Shown: positions 42,336-51,136 of the stretch, piece by piece
Layout of the letters: each line of letters starts with the position of its first letter
Numbering within the stretch: the first letter of the stretch is position 1
Source of the DNA: RH-AL1 sp965277735
Lineage (GTDB): Bacteria > Pseudomonadota > Alphaproteobacteria > Rhizobiales > Beijerinckiaceae
NCBI GenBank assembly: GCA_965277735.1
Contig: CBDIDO010000001.1
Span: 744,001 to 808,000, forward strand
Direction: 5' to 3'
DNA length: 64,000 bases
Notes under the pieces: generated by a model
Database searches by the model: none
Seen by the model: the letters and a program-made list of their open reading frames with translations, nothing else
Told to the model about the DNA's origin: nothing
Translations under genes and position numbers: made by a program

Positions 42336-43754
42336 ATGCTTTCGCTCGGGCAACCCTGCCATGAACGAGCCGCCGAGGACACATTGCAGCATCCGCGCCC
42401 AAAACTTGCCGTCCCGGCGCGGTCGTCGCGCCCGCTGCCCCCACTCAAGCTGCTGAAGACGGCAGTCAGCAACACACTATGCATGTTCGATGAGGCCTTG
42501 TTCGACGAGCTTGTCGTCGTGCGCCGGTACGGCCCGTTTGCCGTCGTCTACATCAGCGACCCGGCCGGCATCCGGCACGTGCTCGTTGACCATTTCGACG
42601 ATTATCCGCGCATGCCCGTGATCAGGCGGATCTACGCAGCACAAATCGGCACTGGCTCGCTGGCGACCTCTGGTCCGGTATGGTGGCGACACCGGCGCAT
42701 CGCGGCACCCGCGCTCGATCGCCGCGCCCTGGCGCCCGACGTTTCTGCCTTGGCGGCTGGCGCCGAGGCAGAGGCGGATGCCCTCGCCGAACAGATAGGT
42801 GCGCCGATCAACATCGCGTTCGAAGTGGCGAAGATCTTGACCGGCGTGCTCAATCACGCGGCCACAAGCGGAGATCCGCGCGGCTTGCCGATCCTGTCGT
42901 GGCTTTCGAAGGTACCAGGCAGGCCGAAAGTACTCGACGTGATGCCGATGCCGGATTGGCTCAGGGATCTGGTCAGCCCGGTCCGGTTGTCACCGGAGCG
43001 GGCGGCTTTGCGCGATACGCTGGGTATCCTCATGGCCGAGCGCCGAGCCGACGGCTATGACGGGCCCCGCGACTTGCTGTGGCGCATCGCTCACGCCACC
43101 GATCGCGACACCGGCGAGCGATTGCCCCTGGACGAAGCGCGCGACGAAGCCGCGAGCCAGATGGCTGCGGGCGACGCCACCATCGGCGCGCTTGGCTGGA
43201 TCTGGTACCTGATCGCACTGCATCCCGATGTCGAGGCTCGCCTCCACGCCGAGCTCGATACGGTGCTGGGGAATGACCCGATCCACCCGGACCACCTACG
43301 CAAGCTCGTCTACACTCGCTGCGTCCTCGATGAGGTTTTGCGCCTCTATCCGTCGGTTCCGGTCACACCCCGGCATGCGCTGAAACGTGATGTCATTTGC
43401 GGCCACAAGATCCCGAGAGGAGCGACGATCATCATTTCACCGTGGGTGGTGCATCGGCACCGAAAGATCTGGAGCGAGCCCGAAGTCTTCGAACCTGATC
43501 GTTTTTCGGAAGAGCGAAGCCGCAACCGCCCGCGTTTTGCTCATATCCCCTTCATCGCAGGACCGGGAACGTGCAGCGGGTCTCACTTTGCGATGATCCA
43601 GATGCTGATCCTCGTGGCAGCGCTCGGCCGCCGCTATCGTTTTCGCTTGGTTCCCGAGGCGCCAGTGGTACCGCACGGCGCAATGACATTGCAGCTACGC
43701 GGCGGCCTGTGGATGTCTGCGGAGAGCCGACGAGAACATTCGAGAGTCGTTTGA
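42336..43754 (+). CDS. Cytochrome P450 with atypical heme-binding loop
   Basis: About 472 residues; start uncertain (ATG 42336, or the ATG at 42319 in another frame is unlikely). It begins 63 bp after the IS481 element, so the true 5' end may be lost. WWRHRRIAAPALDRRAL is the C-helix W-x-x-x-R, ASQMAAGDATIGALGWIWYL the I helix (A-G-D-x-T), EVLRLYPSVPVTPR the ExxR, FEPDRF the meander. The cysteine loop FIAGPGTCSGSHFA has F-x-x-G-x-G-x-C-x-G, with glycine where arginine or histidine is normal. A monooxygenase on an unknown substrate; no ferredoxin gene is near. Confidence 0.82.
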   Translation: MLSLGQPCHERAAEDTLQHPRPKLAVPARSSRPLPPLKLLKTAVSNTLCMFDEALFDELVVVRRYGPFAVVYISDPAGIRHVLVDHFDDYPRMPVIRRIYAAQIGTGSLATSGPVWWRHRRIAAPALDRRALAPDVSALAAGAEAEADALAEQIGAPINIAFEVAKILTGVLNHAATSGDPRGLPILSWLSKVPGRPKVLDVMPMPDWLRDLVSPVRLSPERAALRDTLGILMAERRADGYDGPRDLLWRIAHATDRDTGERLPLDEARDEAASQMAAGDATIGALGWIWYLIALHPDVEARLHAELDTVLGNDPIHPDHLRKLVYTRCVLDEVLRLYPSVPVTPRHALKRDVICGHKIPRGATIIISPWVVHRHRKIWSEPEVFEPDRFSEERSRNRPRFAHIPFIAGPGTCSGSHFAMIQMLILVAALGRRYRFRLVPEAPVVPHGAMTLQLRGGLWMSAESRREHSRVV

Positions 43755-43879
43755 GTCCTGCGCAAGTGAAGGGGTCGGCTCGAGCGGCCCCGTCGCCTGA
43801 ATAGGTGCCAAACTTGCCAAGGTAGGCGTGGTGCGACGCGGCCTTCTGGCTATACGGGCTCGACGAAAGCTGATGAGTG

Positions 43880-44218
43880 GATGCTTAGAAACGGAGATAT
43901 AGCCCAGCTGTAAGCCAAGCTCCATTGTGGCGACAGCGGCGAGCCGCGGGCGCTCTTCGCTGACAGGCACCGTCCAGCGCCGTACGCATCCTCGCGAGGT
44001 CGACAGGCAGGTAGAAGCCGTCGTGAACGCCCTTCCGCAGCGCGGCAGTCAGCGGCGCGGGACCGACGTCCAGCGCCGGCAGTTATCCTCGACGTTATGC
44101 GGACGGGCATGACCTCATGCGGGCGCTGATGGTTGCGGCAGTCGGTGGTGCGATGACCTAGCCAGCGGATCAAACGGTGCGCGCTGGAGGCGGTAACCAA
44201 CAAGTCGCTGGAGTGAGA
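43880..44218 (-). pseudogene. Hint-domain protein remnant, internally deleted and frameshifted
   Basis: On the minus strand SDLLVTASSAHRLIRWLGHR and TTDCRNHQRPHEVMPVRI match GDLALTLSGAARPIRWLSQR and SVDCRRHPKPLEVMPVRI of the Hint domain at 62743. The next recognisable part is RRWTS, then in other frames KGVHDGFYLPVDLA and RRWTVPVSEERPRLAAVA, which match the end of the same protein (HRWTSG, CQDGFYLRVELG, PRWVLPMKERPTETR). The central 150 or so residues are gone and two or more frame changes exist. It is the third decayed copy in 8 kb. Confidence 0.65.
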
Positions 44219-44818
44219 TCTTCTATTGCTAAATTGCCGCGCAAGGCGCGGACAGCCTGCCGAGACATAACAAACGACGTGCCGGGTTCATTTGCAGTGG
44301 TGTTGTATGCATTGCCGCCCTTGTCCACTGTCGTCTTTTTACAGAGGTGGGCCGTTGTCTGATAATTAAGTATAAAACTTCGAGGATCGAGTCGGTTTGG
44401 CTCGGAACCTTAACTAATATGCATTGTTAACTAGCAAATGGCTCAAAAATTTGGAAGATATTTTCATCTGAGACGATCAGTGTGCCCGAGACACTATTGA
44501 GATCTCCGCTATCGCTGCAATTGACAGTGAGAGTTGCATTCAGGGAAAAGCTCATTGGCTGGTTTTTTTTACTAAGTCCGTCGATTTTGGTCGTTTTAGA
44601 ATTTGATTTAACCCGCACTTTCCATCGCGCTCACCCGCGATTACTATCAAAACGATAACGCAGCGCAAATTTGCAAGCAGCGCTTGCCAGCTTGCTCGCT
44701 GTTTTTGGCGCTGGATGTGTCTCATTGAGGTCAGGGCGGGGGGCCCCAGATGGTGCGACTTTTTAACGGGCATCGTCCTCGAGACCTTCGCATTGGTCAG
44801 GTAGATGGTGCATTAAGC
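44219..44818. other. AT-rich, mostly gene-free stretch
   Basis: 600 bases clearly more AT-rich than the flanks, with one short intact frame (44427-44555, listed separately). No tRNA, IS end or terminator was recognised. Confidence 0.4.
44427..44555 (-). CDS. Possible 42-residue peptide
   Basis: MSFSLNATLTVNCSDSGDLN followed by SVSGTLIVSDENIF and a stop. The alternation of hydrophobic and polar residues suggests beta strands, similar in flavour to the N-terminal parts of the Hint-type proteins, but there is no direct match. No ribosome site. It may be a relic of such a gene or chance. Confidence 0.2.
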   Translation of the reverse strand: MSFSLNATLTVNCSDSGDLNSVSGTLIVSDENIFQIFEPFAS

Positions 44819-45187
44819 TCACAGCGCGGCGCCGTCCTTCCCAAGGTAGCGCCCAAACTTCCCCGCATCGAGCACGAGCAGCGCGCCTTGCCGACGCACG
44901 CGCTGGCGGAAGCCCGGCGACGAGTCCTCGACGAACGTCACGAACGGATAGCGGCCCGCGTGCGGCGCGGCGGCGCCGGCCTCCGTTGCGCGGTCGAGGG
45001 CCGCGCCGGCGTCGACCCAGGGCGGGAAGACGATCGCCACTGCCGCAGTCGCATGGGGCCGCAGGCTCTCGAAGCCGACGATTGCCAGGCAGAGCAGGGC
45101 GACGGCAGCGATGATGGTTTTGCTAGAAACGTTTGTCGGTTCAGATTTGCGCAAACGGCTCGTCCCCTCGTTCGAGTGTCGTGGCAC
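44819..45187 (-). CDS. Hypothetical single-span membrane protein
   Basis: 122 residues. A basic N-terminus and one span (TIIAAVALLCLAIVGFESLR) are followed by a small periplasmic or cytoplasmic domain (AVAIVFPPWVDAGAALDRA ... GALLVLDAGKFGRYLG). The F-P-P-W and L-L-L-D-like pattern is one I have seen in small uncharacterised proteins of Rhizobiales. It lies 63 bp downstream of the MFS gene on the same strand and may be cotranscribed. Confidence 0.6.
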   Translation of the reverse strand: MPRHSNEGTSRLRKSEPTNVSSKTIIAAVALLCLAIVGFESLRPHATAAVAIVFPPWVDAGAALDRATEAGAAAPHAGRYPFVTFVEDSSPGFRQRVRRQGALLVLDAGKFGRYLGKDGAAL

Positions 45188-45250
45188 GCTCGGAGGTACG
45201 CCCGCTTCGCTACGATCCTATGGCCGCGCGTGTAATTTAGCGTTGCTCGC

Positions 45251-46498
45251 TCAGGCGTGCCCGGCCACGACAACCTCGGACGGCTCGGGCTGGAGTGGCC
45301 TTGCGCGCAGCGGGCGCAACGCGGTGATCGCGAGCGCTGCGGTGACGAGGTCGAGCACGATGACGATGGCGAAGACCGGCAGCCAGCTCCCCGTCTGCGC
45401 CCGCAGCGCCGTTGCGAGCGGCGCGCCGAGGATCGAGCCCACGCCCTGCGCCATGTAGAGGAAGCCGTAATTCGCGGTCGCGAAGCGCGGCCCGAACGTG
45501 TCCGTCAAGGTCGACGGGAACAGCGAGAAGATCTCGCCCCAGCCGAAGAACACGACGCCCGACATCAGCACGAAGACGAGCGGATCGTGGCGCAGCGTGA
45601 TGAGCAGTGCGATAGCCGCCGCTTCGAGTGTGAAGGCTAGCGCCATCGTCGGCTCGCGGCCGATATGGTCCGACACCCAACCGAAGAACGGGCGCGTCAG
45701 GCCGTTGGCGACGCGGTCGATCGAAAGCGCGAGCGGAATGGCCGCGGCGCCGAGCACGGTGGCGCCGGCGATTCCGAAGTCGCTCGCGAAGGCCTTGAAG
45801 TTCGACACGACCATCAGGCCGCCCGTCGACGTCATCACCATCATCACGAACATCAGCCAGAAGATCGGGCTGCGCAGCATCTCGCGCGGCGCGACACCGG
45901 GCTCCGGCTCGTCGCGCACCACCTCGTCGGGCGCGCGCAGCAGCAGACCCGCGACGATGCCGATGCCGCCGAGCACCAGCCCGAAGATCATGAGCGTGGG
46001 CCGGAATCCGCGCGCGGCGATCATCGAGTCGATCGGGAAGGTCGTCGCGAGCGCGCCGAAGCCGTAGCCCGCCGCGACCAGCCCGCAGGCGAGCCCGCGC
46101 CGGTCGGGAAACCAGCGTGCCATCAGGCCGATCGCGCCGACATACACGAACCCAGTGCCGATCCCGCAGAACAGGCCGTAGGTCGCGTAGAGGCCGAGAA
46201 GCGATGTCGCGTGGGCGGCGAGCACCCAGCCGAGCCCGGACAGCGCGCCGCCGAGGGCGACGAGGAAGCGCGGGCCGAAGCGGTCGATGAGAAAGCCTTG
46301 CGCCGGCGCGGCCCAGGTCTGCAGCACGACGAGGATCGAGAAGGTGATCTGGACGGCGGTCGCCGAGGCGCCGACCGACTTGGCGAACGGCCCGGAGAAG
46401 AGGGTCCAGACGTATTGCGGGCTGGAGATCGCCATCATGGCGACGAGGGCGTAGGCGAGCTGGGCCCAGCGGCCTGGACGTGCGGTCGGATCAAGCAT
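45251..46498 (-). CDS. MFS transporter of the oxalate/formate antiporter type
   Basis: 415 residues with twelve spans. ISSPQYVWTLFSGPFAKSVG, QGFLIDRFGPRFLVALGGAL (the D-R-x-G-x-R/K loop) and GTGFVYVGAIGLMARWFPDRRGLA (split here by the length rule: G-T-G-x-x-Y, then ARWFPDRRGLA) are typical of the OFA family (OxlT). It exchanges small dicarboxylates or monocarboxylates across the inner membrane. No oxalate-degradation gene lies near, so the substrate is open. Confidence 0.78.
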   Translation of the reverse strand: MLDPTARPGRWAQLAYALVAMMAISSPQYVWTLFSGPFAKSVGASATAVQITFSILVVLQTWAAPAQGFLIDRFGPRFLVALGGALSGLGWVLAAHATSLLGLYATYGLFCGIGTGFVYVGAIGLMARWFPDRRGLACGLVAAGYGFGALATTFPIDSMIAARGFRPTLMIFGLVLGGIGIVAGLLLRAPDEVVRDEPEPGVAPREMLRSPIFWLMFVMMVMTSTGGLMVVSNFKAFASDFGIAGATVLGAAAIPLALSIDRVANGLTRPFFGWVSDHIGREPTMALAFTLEAAAIALLITLRHDPLVFVLMSGVVFFGWGEIFSLFPSTLTDTFGPRFATANYGFLYMAQGVGSILGAPLATALRAQTGSWLPVFAIVIVLDLVTAALAITALRPLRARPLQPEPSEVVVAGHA

Positions 46499-46548
46499 GA
46501 CGCGACCCTGGCAAAGCTCGTGCTAGCGCGGGGCCGATCTTCAACCCC

Positions 46549-46653
46549 CTCATGGTGAGGAGGTCCGATCGTCTCGAACCACGAGGGCTCCAGGTGGCGC
46601 GATCGAGGGACCTCCTCGTGGTTCGAGACGGCCTGCGGCCTCCTCACCATGAG
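46549..46653. repeat. Long imperfect intergenic palindrome
   Basis: Left arm CTCATGGTGAGGAGG ... GTCTCGAACCACGAGG and right arm CCTCCTCGTGGTTCGAGAC ... CCTCCTCACCATGAG are inverted copies with an inner spacer. This is the form of a REP-type intergenic repeat family common in Rhizobiales. It lies between the divergent MFS gene and the thiamine operon, so it is in a 5' region and not a terminator. Confidence 0.7.
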
Positions 46654-46731
46654 GCTACTCGAGTCCACTGTACGGGACCGCTTTGGCCCTTGCCGCTTGA
46701 CCTTCGCGCCGGCCGATCCCACTCTCTGGCC

Positions 46732-46833
46732 AGCCGAGGGGAGCCCCGCGAGGGGGCTGAGAGGCCGGCCATGCCGAAGGGCAGCCCGGCGACCCTTTGA
46801 ACCTGAACCAGCTCGCACTGGCGGAGGGACGGC
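46732..46833 (+). promoter_or_regulatory. TPP riboswitch (THI element)
   Basis: The order GGGGAGCCC, GGGGGCTGAGAGG, then ACCCTTTGAACCTGA, and GCACTGGCGGAGGGA is the conserved core of the thiamine pyrophosphate riboswitch, including the CUGAGA and the ACCUGA-type loops and the GGAGGGA end. It lies 57 bases before thiO on the same strand and should repress translation or transcription of the operon when TPP is bound. Confidence 0.93.
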
Positions 46834-46889
46834 GTCGCGGGTGATCCATCCGCAATGGCGCGCCGCCCCCGTCGAGAAAGGCGCCATAC

Positions 46890-47924
46890 TTGGCCCCGTC
46901 ATTGGCCCCGACCATCACGATTCTCGGCGCCGGCATCGCCGGCCTCACCGCCGCCGACGCCTTTTTGCGCGTGGGCTGCGACGTGACTGTCGTCGAGCGC
47001 CGCGACGGCACGGGGCAGGGCTGCTCGCACTACGCCGGCGGCATGATCGCGCCCTATTGCGAGGCGGAGGCCGAGCGCGAGCCCCTGATCGTCGAGCTCG
47101 GTCGCGAGGCGCTCGCCTATTGGCGCGACGAGGTGCCTGTGGCGCTCGCCAACGGCTCGCTGCTCGTCGCCGCCCCGCGCGACCTGCCCGAGTTGACCCG
47201 CTTCGGCCGCGCCACCACGAATTTCGAGACGCTCGACGCCGCCGGGATCGGCGCGCTCGAGCCCGACCTCGCCGGCCGCTTTTCGCGCGGTCTCTTCTTC
47301 AAGGAGGAGGCGCATCTCGACCCGCGCGTTGCCCTCGCCGAGCTGACGCGCCGCGTCACCGAGCATCCGCGCGCCAGGCTGCGGCTGGACACCGACGAGC
47401 CGCCAGCAGCCGATTGGATCGTCGACTGCCGCGGCTTCGCCGCCCGCGATCGCCTGCCGGACTTGCGAGGTGTAAAAGGCGAGATGGTCGTGCTGGCAAC
47501 GAAGGACATCGCCTTCTCGCGCCCGGTGCAGCTGCTGCACCCGCGCACGCCCGTCTACATCGTGCCGCGCGGCGACGGCCGCTTCATGGTCGGCGCGACG
47601 ATGATCGAGAACGAGGAGCCGGGCCGCGTGCGGGCGCGCGCGCTGCTCGATCTGATCGGCGCCGCCTACACGATCCACCCCGCCTTCGGCGAGGCCGAGG
47701 TCGTCGAGATCGGCTGCGACCTGCGTCCGGCCTTCCCCGACAACCTGCCGCGCCTGCGCGTCGAGGGCCGACGCCTCCACATCAACGGCCTCTTCCGCCA
47801 CGGCTTCCTGCTCGCGCCGGCGCTCGCCGCGCGGGCGGTGCGCGTGGTGCTCGACGGCGAGGTCTTTCCGGAGCTGATGCAGGAAGGATGCGATGCAGAT
47901 CATCGTCAACGGCACGTCGCGTGA
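46890..47924 (+). CDS. thiO: Glycine oxidase for thiazole synthesis
   Basis: 344 residues. ITILGAGIAGLTAADAFLR is the FAD-binding GxGxxG and GCSHYAGGMIAPYCEAEAE is the active-site loop of ThiO; RGDGRFMVGATM and NGLFRHGFLLAPALA near the end are family blocks. It oxidises glycine to the imine used by ThiG. Start is TTG at 46890 (or TTG 46902) after GAGAAAGG; no in-frame ATG is near. The 3' end overlaps thiS by 32 bases. Confidence 0.9.
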   Translation: MAPSLAPTITILGAGIAGLTAADAFLRVGCDVTVVERRDGTGQGCSHYAGGMIAPYCEAEAEREPLIVELGREALAYWRDEVPVALANGSLLVAAPRDLPELTRFGRATTNFETLDAAGIGALEPDLAGRFSRGLFFKEEAHLDPRVALAELTRRVTEHPRARLRLDTDEPPAADWIVDCRGFAARDRLPDLRGVKGEMVVLATKDIAFSRPVQLLHPRTPVYIVPRGDGRFMVGATMIENEEPGRVRARALLDLIGAAYTIHPAFGEAEVVEIGCDLRPAFPDNLPRLRVEGRRLHINGLFRHGFLLAPALAARAVRVVLDGEVFPELMQEGCDADHRQRHVA

Positions 47925-48090
47925 GGTCGCCGCGGCGACGCTCGCCGCGCTGATCGACGAGCTCGACCTCGGCGAGGCGACGGTGGCCACCGCGCTGAAC
48001 CAGGCCTTCGTGCGCGTCGCGGACCGCAGTGCGACGGCGCTGGCGGATGGGGATGCCGTCGAGATCGTCTCGCCGCGACAGGGGGGGTAA
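47893..48090 (+). CDS. thiS: Sulfur-carrier protein ThiS
   Basis: 65 residues of the ubiquitin-like fold, starting MQIIVNGTSREV and ending PRQGG; the C-terminal Gly-Gly is thiocarboxylated to deliver sulfur to the thiazole ring. AGGAAGG precedes the ATG. It lies inside the end of thiO and is coupled to it. Confidence 0.92.
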   Translation: MQIIVNGTSREVAAATLAALIDELDLGEATVATALNQAFVRVADRSATALADGDAVEIVSPRQGG

Positions 48091-48114
48091 GATGCGGGGA
48101 TCGGCCACGGCATT

Positions 48115-48264
48115 CCCTTCTCCCGCTCGCGGGAGAAGGCGGCCCGACGAAGTCGGGTCGGATGAGGGGAGATCCCGATTCCGCCTGGATCGGGAGAGGG
48201 ACGGCACGTCCCCTCATCCGACCCCGCTCCGCGGGGTCACCTTCTCCCGCAAGCGGGAGAAGGG
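48115..48264. repeat. Palindromic repeat between thiS and thiG (two inverted 55-bp units)
   Basis: Unit 1 (48115-48170) and unit 2 (48210-48264, inverted) each hold a hairpin CCTTCTCCCGC/GCGGGAGAAGG (48116-48139 and 48240-48263), and both carry a TCGGATGAGGGGA edge. The whole is a large dyad with GATCCCGATTC/GGATCGGGAGA in the middle. The same hairpin occurs singly at 57404. It splits the thi operon, and the right unit ends next to the GGAAGG site of thiG. Confidence 0.85.
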
Positions 48265-48276
48265 AAGGCGCTGCGC

Positions 48277-49062
48277 ATGACCGACAGCCTCTCCTTCTAC
48301 GGCACCGCTTTCACCTCCCGGCTCATCTCCGGCACGGCGCTGTTTCCCTCGCCGGCCACGCTCGCCGACGCGGTGCGTGCCTCCCGCGCCGAGATCGTCA
48401 CGGTCTCGCTGCGCCGCGAGTCCGGCGCCAACCGCGCCGGCGAAGCCTTCTGGGCGCTGATCCGCGAGCTCGGCGTCCGCGTGCTGCCCAACACCGCCGG
48501 CTGCCGCACCGTGAAGGAGGCGGTCACCACCGCGCAGATGGCGCGCGAGGTGTTCGGCACGCCCTGGATCAAGCTCGAGGTCATCGGCGAGGACGACACG
48601 CTGCAACCCGACGTCTTCGGCCTCGTCGAGGCCGCTGGCCTCCTGGCCGCCGACGGCTTCCAGGTGTTCCCCTATACGACCGAGGATCTGGTGGTCGCCG
48701 AGCGTCTGCTCGCGGCCGGCTGCGAGGTGCTGATGCCGTGGGGCGCACCGATCGGCTCGGGGCGCGGGCTCAACAACCGCTACGGGCTGCGCGCGCTGCG
48801 GGCGCATTTCCCCGGCGTGCCGCTCGTCGTCGACGCCGGGATCGGCGCGCCGTCGCAGGCCGCCGAGGCGATGGAGATGGGCTACGACGCGATCCTGCTC
48901 AACACGGCGATCGCCAAGGCCCGCGACCCCGTCACCATGGCGCGCGCCTTCGCGCTGGCCGTCGAGGCCGGCCGCGCCGCGCATCTCGCCGGCCCGATGG
49001 AGCCGCGCGACATGGCCGCGCCCTCGACGCCGGTGATCGGCCGCGCCTTCGCCGAGGGCTGA
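48277..49062 (+). CDS. thiG: Thiazole synthase
   Basis: 261 residues. LSFYGTAFTSRLISGTALFP opens the TIM barrel; PWIKLEVIGEDDTLQPD carries the Schiff-base lysine; GAPIGSGRGLNN and VDAGIGAPSQAAEAMEMGYD are the phosphate-binding loops. It builds the thiazole from DXP, dehydroglycine and ThiS-thiocarboxylate. GGAAGG lies 8 bases before the ATG. The thiamine operon seen here has no thiC, thiD or thiE. Confidence 0.93.
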   Translation: MTDSLSFYGTAFTSRLISGTALFPSPATLADAVRASRAEIVTVSLRRESGANRAGEAFWALIRELGVRVLPNTAGCRTVKEAVTTAQMAREVFGTPWIKLEVIGEDDTLQPDVFGLVEAAGLLAADGFQVFPYTTEDLVVAERLLAAGCEVLMPWGAPIGSGRGLNNRYGLRALRAHFPGVPLVVDAGIGAPSQAAEAMEMGYDAILLNTAIAKARDPVTMARAFALAVEAGRAAHLAGPMEPRDMAAPSTPVIGRAFAEG

Positions 49063-49160
49063 CCCGCCGGTTTGACCGCATCCGGCTGACGCTGCGACCT
49101 TGCGACACGCCCCCGAGGCGCGGCTCTTGCGTTGCCGCTGGGCGATGATTGCGAGGGTTC

Positions 49161-51032
49161 ATGACACGTAGTGAGATCAGGGCGGACACGGCCGACATCG
49201 GCGCTCATGGCGCCATCGGCAACATGCGCTCGGTGGCCCTGGTCTCGACGGGCGGCACGCTCGACTACCTCTGCCACCCCTATCTCGATTCACCCGCCGT
49301 GTTCTGCGCGCTGCTCGACCCCGTGCGCGGCGGCCAGTTCGCCATCGCGCCCGACGGCGACGTCAGCTGGCGGTCGCGCCAGCTCTACATCCCTGACACC
49401 AACGTGCTCGTCACCCGCTTCATGGACGGCGGGTCGGTGCTCGAGATCACCGATTTCATGCCGGTCATGGCGAAGGAGGGGCCGCAGAGCGCCGTGATGC
49501 GCCAGGTTGCCTGCGTCACCGGCGCGGTGGATGTCGTGGCGCGCTGCGCGCCGCGCTTCGACTACGGCCGCGATGGGTCGCCGGAGGTGACGCTCGACGG
49601 CGATGCCGCGACCTTCGTGCCCTGCGTCCCGACGGCGTCGGGCTCTTTGCGGTTGCGCGCCAACGTGCCGCTTAAGGTCGGGGAGGGGGAGGTCTCCGCG
49701 CGCTTCTCTCTGAAGGAAGGCGAGAGCCGCAGCTTCGTGCTCGAGTGCGGCGACGAGCAGCCCTCCGGCAAGGACGAGCTGGAAGCCCTGCACGAAAAAG
49801 CCTTCCACGAGACCATCGCCTATTGGCAGAGTTGGTCGGCGCATTCCTCCTACAAGGGCCGCTGGCGCGAGCACGTGATGCGCTCGGCGCTGGTCCTCAA
49901 GCTGCTCACCTCGGCCGAGCACGGCTCGATCGCCGCGGCGGCGACCTTCGGCCTCCCCGAAAAGATCGGCGGCGGCCGCAACTGGGATTATCGCTTCTGC
50001 TGGATCCGCGACGCGGCCTTCGCCACCTTCGCGCTGATGCGGCTCGGCTATGTCGGCGAGGCGCAGCGCTTCAACGAATGGGTGTCGGCACGCGCCGATG
50101 CCAGCGACGCCGGCGACCTGCAGATCCTCTATCGCCTCGATGGCTCGGCCGAGGCGCCGGAGATGATCCTCGACCACCTTTCCGGCTATCGCGATTCGAC
50201 GCCGGTGCGCATCGGCAACGCCGCCGCCTCGCAGCTGCAGCTCGACATCTACGGCGCCCTGTTCGACTCAGGGTATCTCGCCGACAAGTACGGCGAGCCC
50301 GTCACCTACGCGACCTGGCAGCGCATGTCGCGCACGCTCAACTGGGTGTGCCGCAACTGGGAGCAGCCCGACGAGGGCATCTGGGAGATCCGCGGCGCGC
50401 GCCAGCACTTCCTGTCGTCGCGGCTGATGTGCTGGGTCGCGCTCGATCGCGGGCTGCGGCTGGTGCGCAAGCGCTCGCTGCCGGCCGAGGACGCGGCGAT
50501 GTGGGCGAAGAACCGCGATCTCATCTACCGCGACATCCACGACAATTTCTGGAACGAGACGCGCGGCGCCTTCATGCAGTACAAGGGCGCCGACCGGCTC
50601 GATGCCTCGGCGCTGCTGATGCCGCTGATGCGCTTCATCTCGCCGCGCGACCCGCGCTGGCTCTCGACGCAGAAGGCGATCGAGCGCGAGCTGACCTCGG
50701 ACGTGCTGGTGCGCCGCTACGAGACCGGTGACGGCGACGACAACGTTGACGGGCTGGCCGGCGACGAGGGGGCGTTCACGCCGTGCTCGTTCTGGCTCGT
50801 CGAATGCCTCGCACGCTCGGGCGACGTGCGCCGCGCCCGGCTGCATTTCGAGAAGCTCGTCAGCTATTCGAACGAGCTCGGCCTGTTCGCCGAGGAGATC
50901 GGCCCCGGCGGCGAGCAGATCGGCAACGTGCCGCAGGCGCTCACCCACCTCGCGCTGATCTCCGCCGCCTACACCATCGATTCCGCGCTCGACCAGAAGG
51001 GCGCACCCGGCGACAGCTGGCGGCAGTTCTAG
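49161..51032 (+). CDS. Glycoside hydrolase family 15 (trehalase/glucoamylase type)
   Basis: 623 residues from ATG 49161 with GAGGG upstream. An N-terminal beta-sandwich (GGTLDYLCHPYLDSPAVFC) is followed by an alpha6/alpha6 barrel with NWDYRFCWIRDAAFATFALM (substrate W and RD), DEGIWEIRGAR (acid glutamate) and LFAEEIGPGGEQIGNVPQA (base glutamate). It splits glucose from alpha-glucosides such as trehalose or maltodextrin. No signal peptide, so it acts in the cytoplasm. Confidence 0.88.
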   Translation: MTRSEIRADTADIGAHGAIGNMRSVALVSTGGTLDYLCHPYLDSPAVFCALLDPVRGGQFAIAPDGDVSWRSRQLYIPDTNVLVTRFMDGGSVLEITDFMPVMAKEGPQSAVMRQVACVTGAVDVVARCAPRFDYGRDGSPEVTLDGDAATFVPCVPTASGSLRLRANVPLKVGEGEVSARFSLKEGESRSFVLECGDEQPSGKDELEALHEKAFHETIAYWQSWSAHSSYKGRWREHVMRSALVLKLLTSAEHGSIAAAATFGLPEKIGGGRNWDYRFCWIRDAAFATFALMRLGYVGEAQRFNEWVSARADASDAGDLQILYRLDGSAEAPEMILDHLSGYRDSTPVRIGNAAASQLQLDIYGALFDSGYLADKYGEPVTYATWQRMSRTLNWVCRNWEQPDEGIWEIRGARQHFLSSRLMCWVALDRGLRLVRKRSLPAEDAAMWAKNRDLIYRDIHDNFWNETRGAFMQYKGADRLDASALLMPLMRFISPRDPRWLSTQKAIERELTSDVLVRRYETGDGDDNVDGLAGDEGAFTPCSFWLVECLARSGDVRRARLHFEKLVSYSNELGLFAEEIGPGGEQIGNVPQALTHLALISAAYTIDSALDQKGAPGDSWRQF

Positions 51033-51136
51033 GGGGGTACGTCGCCGGCTCGTACAATAAATGCATTTTTACGCCCTAGAGGAACGCCCGGAGCCATCGC
51101 GGCGATTACGAGTGTGCTAGCCTTGGATTTCAACGA

